Of a stretch of DNA of 9,379 bases, positions 1 through 6,610 are shown piece after piece (the stretch's first letter is position 1; each line of letters starts with the position of its first letter). Source of the stretch: Marine Group II euryarchaeote MED-G33 (GTDB lineage Archaea; Thermoplasmatota; Poseidoniia; Poseidoniales; Thalassarchaeaceae); NCBI GenBank assembly GCA_949538655.1, contig CATISE010000143.1:1-9379 (forward strand). Reading direction: 5' to 3'. The notes below the pieces were generated by a model. The model worked only from the letters and a program-made list of their open reading frames with translations. It was not told the DNA's origin and searched no databases. The position numbers were made by a program, and so were the translations under genes.

Positions 1-29
1 CGGAATTCGTAGGCATCAACATCAGACCC

Positions 30-36
30 AAGGAGG
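30..36 (+). promoter_or_regulatory. Shine-Dalgarno site of the glutaredoxin gene
   Basis: AAGGAGG lies seven bases before the ATG at 44 and is a near-perfect match to the 16S 3' end. It fixes the start of the glutaredoxin gene. Only 29 bases precede it in the window, so no promoter can be judged. Confidence 0.8.
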
Positions 37-43
37 AACAAAA

Positions 44-373
44 ATGAGTGAATTTAATTGGACACCAGACGAAATAGCAGAGATTGTCAACAATAACCGC
101 CTTGTACTTTTCATGAAAGGCACACCGGAAATGCCACAATGTGGTTTTTCGAATCGTGCTGCTCAAGTTCTAAAGGCGCTCGAGGAACCATTTGTGAGCG
201 TCAACATTCTTTCAGATCCACGAGCCATTCCAAGTGTTTGTGAGTGGGCAGATTTTCCAACAATGCCTCAGGTTTACGTCCATGGTGAACTCATTGGTGG
301 CTCCGATATCGCACTAGAGATGTACGAATCTGGCGAACTTCAGGAGATGATTGCTGAAGGCGATTCAGCGTAG
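44..373 (+). CDS. Monothiol (CGFS) glutaredoxin, Grx4 family
   Basis: A 109-residue single-domain glutaredoxin of the monothiol class, whose known members carry or transfer [2Fe-2S] clusters using glutathione or another thiol, in the cytoplasm. Visible hallmarks are Lys25 in the KGTPEMPQ segment, the active-site CGFS at residues 33-36, a W-x-x-x-PTMPQ segment at about 68-76 (cis-Pro loop), and GELIGGSDI at 81-89, where the family usually has GGCD or GGSD. Length is typical of a stand-alone Grx4/GrxD protein with no extra domain. The start has a strong Shine-Dalgarno. It is followed 11 bp later by a transporter gene, probably cotranscribed, though no functional link is evident. CGFS glutaredoxins are mainly bacterial and eukaryotic, so an archaeal copy suggests old transfer. 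Family assignment is very secure; the thiol cofactor used in this organism is unknown. Confidence 0.95.
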   Translation: MSEFNWTPDEIAEIVNNNRLVLFMKGTPEMPQCGFSNRAAQVLKALEEPFVSVNILSDPRAIPSVCEWADFPTMPQVYVHGELIGGSDIALEMYESGELQEMIAEGDSA

Positions 374-384
374 GTGAATCTACG

Positions 385-1308
385 ATGGCGGTCGAAACTG
401 ACCGCCGTGCCATGCTGATTGCTCTTGCGGGTGCAGCAGTGATTTCGTTTTCGCCAGTGTTTTACATTTATTCAGATACAAACCCATCCACTGGCGCCTT
501 CTTCAGAATGCTCTACGCCCTTCCTGCGTTGGCTTTACTGGCATTCATTGTCAGAAAATCTGATACCCGTTCATCTCGAATGCGATGGATGGCTTTCGGT
601 GCGGGACTTCTACTCGCTCCAGACATGCTTTCATACCATATTTCGATGATTTTTATCGGGATTGGAATTGCAACTCTCATCGGAAACTCCCAAGTCATCA
701 TCGTCACGTTGGTTTCATGGAAATTGCTTGGTGAGAAACCCAACCCAGCGATTCTAATCTCGCTACCAGTCGTTATGCTTGGATTGATCTTAATTTCTGG
801 AATTGCTGATGCTGAACCGTATGGGAAAGATCCAGTGAAAGGAGTCATATTCGGAATTTTCACTGCATTTTGTTACTCCGCATTCCTCATTGTGTTCAGG
901 TATTGTAACAAGGATTTGGCTCCAGTTTCTTCAGTTCAATTCGATGCCACTGCTGGTGCAGCGATTGGTCTTCTGGTCCTTGGCGTCCTACCCTTGAGTC
1001 GATTGGCAGTTGAACCAGTAGATTTCCAACCCACTTGGCCAGGCCATGGTTGGCTGATGTTACTGGCAATTCTTTCCCAAGTCGGCGGTTGGCTCGCAGT
1101 CGCTTACGCATTGCCTCGATTACCCGCGGCACACACATCTTTCGCCATTCTCTTACAACCCGTCTTGACACTGGTATGGGGATTTTTAATTCTCAATCAA
1201 GATGGTCATTCAACCAATCAAATCATTGGGATTATTCTCGTCCTTGCTGCGATAATTTCTGTAACTATCTATGGCTCTGCTACGAACGATCGCACAGTCT
1301 CTGAATGA
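385..1308 (+). CDS. EamA/DMT-family membrane transporter
   Basis: A 307-residue, strongly hydrophobic protein with about ten predicted membrane helices arranged as two similar halves, the layout of the drug/metabolite transporter superfamily (two EamA domains of about 140 residues). The first half holds the segment around 95-110 (IGNSQVIIVTLVSWKLLGEK), matching the EamA pattern in which helix 4 is followed by a short loop and E-K/R. The second half has the equivalent at about 248-268 (AHTSFAILLQPVLTLVWGF). Substrate cannot be read from sequence; relatives move amino acids, sugars, nucleosides or other metabolites. AGGTGA at 372-377, overlapping the glutaredoxin stop, serves as the ribosome site seven bases before the ATG. 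The gene's last 29 bases overlap the 3' end of the opposing flippase gene, leaving no room for a separate terminator. Confidence 0.88.
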   Translation: MAVETDRRAMLIALAGAAVISFSPVFYIYSDTNPSTGAFFRMLYALPALALLAFIVRKSDTRSSRMRWMAFGAGLLLAPDMLSYHISMIFIGIGIATLIGNSQVIIVTLVSWKLLGEKPNPAILISLPVVMLGLILISGIADAEPYGKDPVKGVIFGIFTAFCYSAFLIVFRYCNKDLAPVSSVQFDATAGAAIGLLVLGVLPLSRLAVEPVDFQPTWPGHGWLMLLAILSQVGGWLAVAYALPRLPAAHTSFAILLQPVLTLVWGFLILNQDGHSTNQIIGIILVLAAIISVTIYGSATNDRTVSE

Positions 1309-2551
1309 AAAGCCTCTTCGCTTCAATCATCGAGGCGATTAGAACCACCGCTGCGCCAATAATCGCGGCAAAAGCAGCTTGTTCTGCTGGATTATTCGAA
1401 TCAGGTATGAGAATCCCACAGGCAATAAAATCAGCAATAATTCCAGACCATAGTAAGGCCGCATATCGCAACGGCCGCTCGCTTACTTGAACCAAAGTCA
1501 ATGGTACACTTGCGAATAGAGCCAAAACCCAAGCGATTAGCAACCAAGTGAATACAACCGTTGCCTCATCAGAATAATTTGGAAACACCCTCACCAATGA
1601 TTCCACTCCAATCCACCCGCCAATGAAGAAGCCAGGAACCGATGCAACCCCAATCATGACGGCAGCACGTTTTGCTCGGTGCCACATCTTGTTTGCATCC
1701 TGACGAACTTCACCCAACCAAGAAAGCATCACTGCCCGAACCGACAAGATTGGGGCATAACCTGCAATGAATGCGAGCCAAGCGATCTGAAATATTTCGA
1801 CAGAGTCTGTGGTTGAAAATACCCCCAGCATCAATTTCTCGATTCGGACATTGGCAACTAGAGCAACGGCTGCCAACAAGAAGGGTAAGCCAAGGTCGAT
1901 GAGTTGCTTTCCTTTTGCCATTGACGTTTCAAGTTCTATTCCATCATCGGCTGACGACAAGCGTCTCTCCCCCAATCGTATGGCAATCACCATCGCTCCA
2001 AGTGGACCGAAGAATGTGGCCAAGGCAAGAGCGATTGGATGTGCTCCAAATTGCCAAGCAGCTAGTAATATTCCAATTGCTGTCGCTCCACGATCTACAA
2101 ACCGAACAAGTGCTTCTTGTCTAGATTCACCCAACGCACGTAGGGCAGCACGATGTGCATAAGTCAGAATTTGAACGCAAGCAGAAAGTGCTAGAATTAG
2201 AGATGCAACAAGCCATGTTGTTGATTCTCCAACCCATAACCATCCAAGAATCGCACTGATTGCAATAATCGGAAGTGCAAAACGAATTTGAATTTGCAGA
2301 CATCGGTGTACCAAATCATGAGTACCTGAACCCAATCTTTCTCCATCACGTCCAATCAGGGTTGGTAAACCAAGATCTACGATGGTCGCAGTCACATAGA
2401 ATAAATCGAGTAACAGAACCCATCGCCCATAGTCACCATCTGTGAAAGTCTGAGTGAGCACGACATGAACAGCAATTCCAACCAGAAGTGCTGCTATATC
2501 TGCGGATGAGAGCCAGAGAGTATCCCGCTCAAGTCGAACCCTTCGTGTCAC
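1280..2551 (-). CDS. Polysaccharide flippase (Wzx/MOP-like)
   Basis: An integral membrane protein of about 423 residues with roughly 12-14 hydrophobic segments. It resembles the polysaccharide-transport/Wzx branch of the MOP exporter superfamily, which flips lipid-linked glycans across the membrane. The N-terminal region (GDYGRWVLLLDLFYVTATIV then DLGLPTLIGRD) matches the Wzx pattern of an aromatic-rich helix followed by DLGLP. I prefer the GTG at 2551: it overlaps the upstream stop in GTGA, has GGTGA four bases before it, and leaves a short leader before helix 1. A TTG at 2602 and an ATG at 2593 would lengthen the protein by 17 or 14 residues but lack an obvious ribosome site. It is the last gene of a three-gene minus-strand cassette behind two glycosyltransferases, which supports a surface-glycan role. 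The 3' end overlaps the opposing transporter gene. Confidence 0.82.
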   Translation of the reverse strand: MTRRVRLERDTLWLSSADIAALLVGIAVHVVLTQTFTDGDYGRWVLLLDLFYVTATIVDLGLPTLIGRDGERLGSGTHDLVHRCLQIQIRFALPIIAISAILGWLWVGESTTWLVASLILALSACVQILTYAHRAALRALGESRQEALVRFVDRGATAIGILLAAWQFGAHPIALALATFFGPLGAMVIAIRLGERRLSSADDGIELETSMAKGKQLIDLGLPFLLAAVALVANVRIEKLMLGVFSTTDSVEIFQIAWLAFIAGYAPILSVRAVMLSWLGEVRQDANKMWHRAKRAAVMIGVASVPGFFIGGWIGVESLVRVFPNYSDEATVVFTWLLIAWVLALFASVPLTLVQVSERPLRYAALLWSGIIADFIACGILIPDSNNPAEQAAFAAIIGAAVVLIASMIEAKRLFIQRLCDRS

Positions 2552-3549
2552 CTCTTCACCCCGAGCAACATCTCGTGTAATGATTCTGTACATCGTTCCC
2601 AAGTCATGCTCCGTTCAGCTTCTTTACGTGCCAAAGACCCTAATCTTTGCCGTTCTTCAAGCGGTAGTCGACTCAATTTTTGCAATGCATCATGACAGGC
2701 TGAATCATCCCCTAAAGGAATCAAGGTTAACCATTCAGCATCGCGATAGGCGTGTAATCCACTCACATTGGAGGCAACGATTGGCAAGCCAGCGGCCGCA
2801 TATTCGGCAACTTTCAATGGTGAAGCATGTTTCCAAACTTCACGATTGGGTAGATGCAGTACACCGATGTCTGAACTTGCCAAATGCGCTGAGACATCGC
2901 CAGAACTTTCGACACGAGCCATCGTTGCCAATCTTTGAGAATCATTGCCTTCCCCAAACAGAAGAAGATTCACCCCCATCTTTGTCAATCTGTGAAGTTC
3001 TCGAGTTCGGTCTAGTGAGCCATGGCAAACCACAAGAGGATTTTCATTCATTTTTGCAATTTCAAATGCCGACAAATCAACACCAGCAGGTACGATTGAA
3101 GATGGAAGGTCCCACGGCTGCGAGGATGCCATATACTGACTTTTTACAGCCCGGCCGGAACTGTTTGAACGCGCAATTTTCCAAGCATTTTTGTATTGTT
3201 TTCTCTGTAACCATCCTACCAAACCAGTCGCAACAGGTGGGCTTCGATCCATGTGTATCCATGGTAATTTATGCATTTCTAAAATTTCTGCAGCCCCTTC
3301 AACACCGGTCCACTCAACAATGGCCGAAGAAAACGAACTCAGATCAATTGCTTTCAGTTTCGCTGAAACATTTCGATTAAAACTGCGGTGTCCAAAGCCG
3401 AACTTGTTCGAGCGTTCGACTTGATGTTCGCCATCTGGACTCATGAATTCTATTTCCCAACCACGATCAATCAATGCGGATGAAATTCCCAATCGTGATG
3501 TCGCCGACATTTCGGTTTGTCTACGATGTGTAATCCAGAGGAGCTTCAT
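2548..3549 (-). CDS. GT4-like (GT-B fold) glycosyltransferase
   Basis: A 333-residue protein with the two-Rossmann organisation of GT-B glycosyltransferases. The N-terminus (MKLLWITHRR then SATSRLGISSALIDRG) looks like the acceptor domain. The C-terminal half carries donor-site features: CHGSLDRTREL near 185-195, LLLFGEGND near 205, DIGVLHLPN near 228, and SPLKVAEYAAAGLPIVAS at 243-260. Glu249 corresponds to the second Glu of the GT4 E-x7-E motif; the first Glu position is occupied by His, as in relatives with an SPLKxxEY signature. Donor and acceptor sugars cannot be predicted. The ATG has GAGGTGG at 3554-3560 just upstream and overlaps the previous stop as ATGA, so it is translationally coupled. 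A cytoplasmic-face step in glycan assembly is the likely role. Confidence 0.83.
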   Translation of the reverse strand: MKLLWITHRRQTEMSATSRLGISSALIDRGWEIEFMSPDGEHQVERSNKFGFGHRSFNRNVSAKLKAIDLSSFSSAIVEWTGVEGAAEILEMHKLPWIHMDRSPPVATGLVGWLQRKQYKNAWKIARSNSSGRAVKSQYMASSQPWDLPSSIVPAGVDLSAFEIAKMNENPLVVCHGSLDRTRELHRLTKMGVNLLLFGEGNDSQRLATMARVESSGDVSAHLASSDIGVLHLPNREVWKHASPLKVAEYAAAGLPIVASNVSGLHAYRDAEWLTLIPLGDDSACHDALQKLSRLPLEERQRLGSLARKEAERSMTWERCTESLHEMLLGVKR

Positions 3550-4511
3550 ATTGCCACCTCATCGTACAATTTCCTCCACAATGGGATGACCTTACTGAGA
3601 TTGTAGAATCTCGCCTCATTGGGTCCAGAAGCAGACATCTTTTCCCAGGTTTTCCCCTCAAGCATTTGTTCCATCGCATCGGCAAATGCATGAGCCTCCA
3701 GTTCTACAATTTGACCCGACTTCTCAAAGACACCATCACTTGCTTTGGATGCCAACACTGGCATACCTCTCGCCATTGATTCGATTACAGCCATGGAAAG
3801 CCCCTCCCATTTAGAGGGTGACAAAAGTGTGCCACAGGTATTCATGAGGTGCTCTTTGTCTGCTCCATCCACCCATCCATGTCCTCTGATTCCTGGCTCA
3901 TCAACTTCGATTCCAGTTAGATGTAAAGTTACATCCTTGCCTCGCGCCCTCAGGATTCTTGTCGCGTCCATCGCGATTGATTGCCCCTTCATTGGATTCG
4001 CTCTTCCCATCAAAAGAAAATCTGTACGTATTCGCTCCTTTGAGATTTCAACGTCTGGTACCGGATTTGGGATTACGCTTGATTCACCCAACCAAGGAGC
4101 CAATCTCTCTTTCCAAAGTTCAGTCAAAACAACCGTGTGTAATGATGAACAAATCTGATGAACTTCAGGTCCACGTTCTCTACAATGACGATCAAAATCA
4201 CCGGAATGAAGTGAAAGAATAACTGGAACCTTGGCATTTTGAGCGATTTTAATGAGTCCCATTTTGCGTTTCCACGACCATCTTGTCGCCGTATGAATGT
4301 GTACAATACTGACATTTCCACGCTTGAGCCGTGCCTCCAAATCCTTGCGGACTTTCCACCAAGCACGTAGGACTGGAATAACGCCACCATCGGCATGACT
4401 CGCCATCACCTCGGCATTCCAACCCTCGGGAGGATTGTCCGCCAGAAGCCGGATTACAGCCCCCATTCCCCCTCGTGTATTCGAGGGCCCGACGTGAAGC
4501 ACCGTACGCAT
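3546..4511 (-). CDS. GT4-family glycosyltransferase
   Basis: A 321-residue GT-B glycosyltransferase of family GT4. The N-terminus reads MRTVLHVGPSNTRGGMG, with the glycine loop GGMG at 14-17 typical of the first Rossmann domain. IVHIHTA near 70 and LSLHSGD near 100 follow the usual order. The donor domain has FLLMGRANPMKGQ near 165 and the canonical E-x7-E motif with Glu236 and Glu244 (EGLSMAVIE), followed by MARGMPVLAS. I choose the ATG at 4511 because GAGGGG sits six bases before it; a GTG at 4532 would add seven residues without support. This is the first gene of the minus-strand cassette, overlapping the next glycosyltransferase by 4 bp (ATGA). Sugar specificity is unknown. Membership in a lipid-linked or surface glycan pathway follows from its neighbours. 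Confidence 0.88.
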   Translation of the reverse strand: MRTVLHVGPSNTRGGMGAVIRLLADNPPEGWNAEVMASHADGGVIPVLRAWWKVRKDLEARLKRGNVSIVHIHTATRWSWKRKMGLIKIAQNAKVPVILSLHSGDFDRHCRERGPEVHQICSSLHTVVLTELWKERLAPWLGESSVIPNPVPDVEISKERIRTDFLLMGRANPMKGQSIAMDATRILRARGKDVTLHLTGIEVDEPGIRGHGWVDGADKEHLMNTCGTLLSPSKWEGLSMAVIESMARGMPVLASKASDGVFEKSGQIVELEAHAFADAMEQMLEGKTWEKMSASGPNEARFYNLSKVIPLWRKLYDEVAI

Positions 4512-4622
4512 CGCTTTCCCCTCGGACGGCACACACCCATCTATCGAATGAAGGGCTCGCCGATGCGGTTCTCTACGGTGTGCTTATCGTTGACGCTGTC
4601 AGAGAGGGCATTGGAGAGACCC
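4512..4622. promoter_or_regulatory. Divergent intergenic region between glycan genes
   Basis: This 111-bp gap separates the head-to-head starts at 4511 (minus) and 4623 (plus), so it must hold promoters for both directions unless transcription enters from elsewhere. No strong archaeal box A is visible. Weak candidates are TTATCG near 4584-4589 for the plus strand and CGATAGATG near 4539-4547 for the minus strand. A 6-bp inverted repeat, GCACAC at 4529-4534 and GTGTGC at 4578-4583, might be an operator but could be chance. SD sites are present on both sides: GGAG at 4613-4616 (plus) and GAGGGG on the minus strand just before 4511. Confidence 0.4.
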
Positions 4623-5807
4623 ATGATTGAACGACTTGCTTTCCTCACAGTACAGGTTGGTGCAACACTTGCAGTCATACTTCCACTGGCGATTCATTGG
4701 TTTTTGAATCGTAAATGGATTCAACAAGAACCCCCATCACCAGATGCTTGTAAGGATGAAGACCTCCCATCTCTTTGCGTAGTCATCCCGACATGGAATG
4801 AGCGAAATGTCATCGAATCAAAATTGAGCAATACACTGTCTCAGACATATCCAGTTTCCAAGAGGCGGTTCATGTTAATCGATTCAGCTTCGACCGACAA
4901 TACCGTTTCAATTGCGAGGGAATGGAGCGAGTCAAATGATTGTGAGATCCAGATAGTGGAAATGCCTGCGCGGTTGGGTAAATCCGCTGCCATGAACCGC
5001 GCCATGCAGGAATTACGAGATGGCGACGATGTATTCGTGATGACTGACGCTGAAGCCACTTTGGAAGACGGTGCCCTTCGCAGAATAGGTCGATGGATGA
5101 AAGACCCCTCAATTGGAGCTGTTTGTGGCACTCTAAATCAGTCAGATGGTTCCGCCTACAGAGGGTGGTATCGATGGTTCCGCTCTGGAGAGTCACGTGC
5201 GGATTCAACTCCAATCTTTGAAGGCTCAATTGCGGCTTACCGGGCAAGTGCCCTGCATCCGATTGAACCGGGAGCAAATGCTGATGATTCACAACTTGCA
5301 GTATTGGTGAGGAATGAAGGGTTACGCGCAATTTCGGATGAATCAATTCGTTTCTCCGAAGATCCAATTACCAATTTGAAAGAGCATCATGCTCGAACAG
5401 TACGAAGGGGACAAGGTCTTTCTCGACATTTCTGGAGAAACCGTTCTTATTGGTTTAGAAATGGGCGTTGGGGTACGATTCTCGGCCTCAACGGTTTACA
5501 GCACTCAATATCTCCTTGGTTCGTTCTGATTGGTATTCTAGCCGGTATCGCCCACGCAGCAACCGTCTTGTTACTCGGTTGGCTTGGGGGTGAACCCATG
5601 TTACTAGATCGTGGCATGCTCCTATTGGATGCAGTTGTCCTGGCGAGTTTAGGTGTAGGCCTCACCGGTCTTCGAGTACCATTGTGTGCTTCAGCAGTCG
5701 CATTCCTAACACAAAATCTTCGATTGGTTCAGGGTATGATCTTACTTCAGTTTGGTAACAGCATGCACCAATGGGAAGCGAGTAAATCAAACCGAACCCG
5801 AAAATGA
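4623..5807 (+). CDS. Membrane-anchored family 2 glycosyltransferase
   Basis: A 394-residue GT-A fold enzyme with an N-terminal membrane helix (about 5-28) and a C-terminal membrane block (about 295-375, three or more helices), the layout of processive or lipid-acceptor GT2 enzymes. Motifs in order: VVIPTWNER at 53-61, DSASTDNT at 87-94 (nucleotide-binding Asp), ARLGKSAAMNRAM at 116-128, a DxE metal site Asp142-Ala143-Glu144 in place of the usual DxD, FEGSIAAYRA near 199-208, the catalytic-base region ADDSQL at 220-225, and RRGQG at 261-265 in the position of the QxxRW-type motif. The ATG at 4623 follows GGAG by six bases; ATGs at 4548 and 4563 would place non-family sequence before the first helix. 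It diverges from the GT4/flippase cassette and probably works with it. Product sugar unknown. Confidence 0.9.
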   Translation: MIERLAFLTVQVGATLAVILPLAIHWFLNRKWIQQEPPSPDACKDEDLPSLCVVIPTWNERNVIESKLSNTLSQTYPVSKRRFMLIDSASTDNTVSIAREWSESNDCEIQIVEMPARLGKSAAMNRAMQELRDGDDVFVMTDAEATLEDGALRRIGRWMKDPSIGAVCGTLNQSDGSAYRGWYRWFRSGESRADSTPIFEGSIAAYRASALHPIEPGANADDSQLAVLVRNEGLRAISDESIRFSEDPITNLKEHHARTVRRGQGLSRHFWRNRSYWFRNGRWGTILGLNGLQHSISPWFVLIGILAGIAHAATVLLLGWLGGEPMLLDRGMLLLDAVVLASLGVGLTGLRVPLCASAVAFLTQNLRLVQGMILLQFGNSMHQWEASKSNRTRK

Positions 5808-5810
5808 AAC

Positions 5811-5851
5811 AAAAAAAAAGCCCCCCGAGGGCGCCGAAGCGCCCTCGAGGG
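5811..5851 (-). terminator. GC-rich hairpin plus U-tract terminator of the pilin gene
   Basis: On the minus strand a 13-position stem (5839-5851 with 5822-5834) has nine uninterrupted G-C/A-T pairs next to the loop, one A/C mismatch, then three more G-C pairs. The loop reads C(UUCG)G, an exceptionally stable tetraloop. It is followed by a short GC run and nine consecutive U at 5819-5811. It lies 55 bases after the pilin stop codon. In the plus direction the order is A-tract then hairpin, so it is not a plus-strand terminator of the same kind. The design is that of a bacterial rho-independent terminator, whereas archaeal terminators are usually U-runs alone. Confidence 0.85.
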
Positions 5852-5894
5852 ACATGTGTGTAATCCTGGTTTGGTTACGAACTATCACAGTCTA

Positions 5895-5909
5895 CTGAGT
5901 TAATCTCAG
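5895..5909. repeat. Small inverted repeat at the pilin stop codon
   Basis: CTGAG, five bases, then CTCAG form a 5-bp palindrome that spans the pilin stop codon (TGA at 5908-5906 on the minus strand). It could be a minor mRNA 3' structure upstream of the main terminator, but at this length chance is a fair explanation. Confidence 0.3.
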
Positions 5910-6388
5910 CTGACGGAGACGGAGTCGTCGCCAGCAACTGCAGTGCCACGGTATGTGACATACAGACTGATGGTTGTTGCTCCGTTTGCGATATCGGTTC
6001 CGCTCTCTGAGAGGGTCAGGAATTCGCCTGTCTCCCACATTGCGTCATCGCTACCATCTTGGCCGATGCTGCACTCTGCGTCACCTGCAGTGTTGCAGTT
6101 GTACGTGCTGTCACCAACGCTTAGCTTCATTACAACGAACGCCCAGTTTAGGTCGTCCTCTGCGTGTTGCCAACGTACTTGCACCAATAGGTCGTCATCT
6201 GCTGCACTTGTGGTTGCGGTTGCGTCTTCAGCTGTGTAGCTGTTGCGGGTACCGCTTTCTGGCTGGTCTGCAGCGAGGCTGTTTGCCCACACGTACAGAA
6301 CACCAGCCAAAACCACAGTGATCGCGACCATTAGGATGGTTGCGATAACAGGGCTGACTGCCTGCTCGTTCTTCATTTCATTCTTCAT
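5906..6388 (-). CDS. Archaeal type IV pilin
   Basis: A secreted/assembled pilin subunit of 160 residues. A short charged leader (MKNEMKNEQ) is followed by AVSPVIATILMVAITVVLAG and LYVW, the conserved archaeal pilin N-terminus: prepilin peptidase would cut near the Gln-Ala junction, and residues about 10-34 form the filament-core helix. The rest is an acidic Ser/Thr/Asp-rich beta domain with two cysteines (98 and 106) that could form a disulfide, ending in a TISLYVTYRG strand typical of the family. I choose the ATG at 6388 because GGAGG at 6397-6401 lies eight bases before it; the ATG at 6403 would overlap that site and add five residues. The gene stands alone with a strong terminator, suggesting high independent expression. 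No pilus ATPase, platform protein or peptidase is in the window. Confidence 0.88.
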   Translation of the reverse strand: MKNEMKNEQAVSPVIATILMVAITVVLAGVLYVWANSLAADQPESGTRNSYTAEDATATTSAADDDLLVQVRWQHAEDDLNWAFVVMKLSVGDSTYNCNTAGDAECSIGQDGSDDAMWETGEFLTLSESGTDIANGATTISLYVTYRGTAVAGDDSVSVS

Positions 6389-6394
6389 TTCAAT
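6371..6394 (-). repeat. 12-bp tandem duplication over the pilin start
   Basis: Two adjacent 12-bp units (6371-6382 and 6383-6394) are identical at 11 of 12 positions. Each includes an ATG on the minus strand, giving the repeated leader residues MKNE-MKNE. Only the upstream ATG (6388) is correctly spaced from the Shine-Dalgarno. Confidence 0.7.
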
Positions 6395-6404
6395 GTCCTC
6401 CATT

Positions 6405-6417
6405 TCCCCAGCGGGGA
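6405..6417 (-). promoter_or_regulatory. Short hairpin in the pilin mRNA leader
   Basis: TCCCC, a GCT loop, then GGGGA form a perfect 5-bp stem on the minus strand, ending four bases before the GGAGG ribosome site at 6401-6397. It could influence ribosome access or mRNA stability. It also places the ATG at 6403 directly against a stem, which argues further for the ATG at 6388. Confidence 0.4.
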
Positions 6418-6438
6418 TGGCTCTGCTATAGCCCTCAT

Positions 6439-6453
6439 TGGTATTAAGGTTCC
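6439..6453 (-). promoter_or_regulatory. Possible box A/BRE of the pilin gene
   Basis: On the minus strand GGGAACC precedes TTAATACC, a purine-rich BRE-like stretch followed by an AT-rich box. A start about 25 bases downstream would give a leader of roughly 30 bases. Alternatives further upstream are GATTAAAC near 6479-6486 and ATTAAAAT near 6534-6541. None is a strong match, so this is a weak call. Confidence 0.25.
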
Positions 6454-6610
6454 CACCGCGCCGAATCGAGGAAACACCAGTTTAATCGGTGCACTGAGAG
6501 ATATTGCACACTAGTACAAACATTTTGTGAACCATTTTAATAACATCCTCGAAGGCCTGGAAAATAGTGTTTTTTTTTGATTCTAACAGGGCAAAAATAT
6601 CGTATTCTAG

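Noticed and set aside
2580..3380. Long plus-strand open frame of 266 codons
   Set aside because: It lies antisense to the well-supported GT4-like gene, has low-complexity, His/Gln-rich composition and no family motif. It is a shadow of the real gene.
4395..4622. Upstream extension of the GT2 frame by 76 codons
   Set aside because: It overlaps the start of the opposing GT4 gene, encodes basic His-rich sequence unlike GT2 N-termini, and the ATG at 4623 has a good ribosome site right before the first membrane helix.
5943..6321. Two overlapping plus-strand frames of 98 and 115 codons
   Set aside because: Both are antisense to the pilin gene and are Ser/Arg/Leu-rich shadows without motifs.
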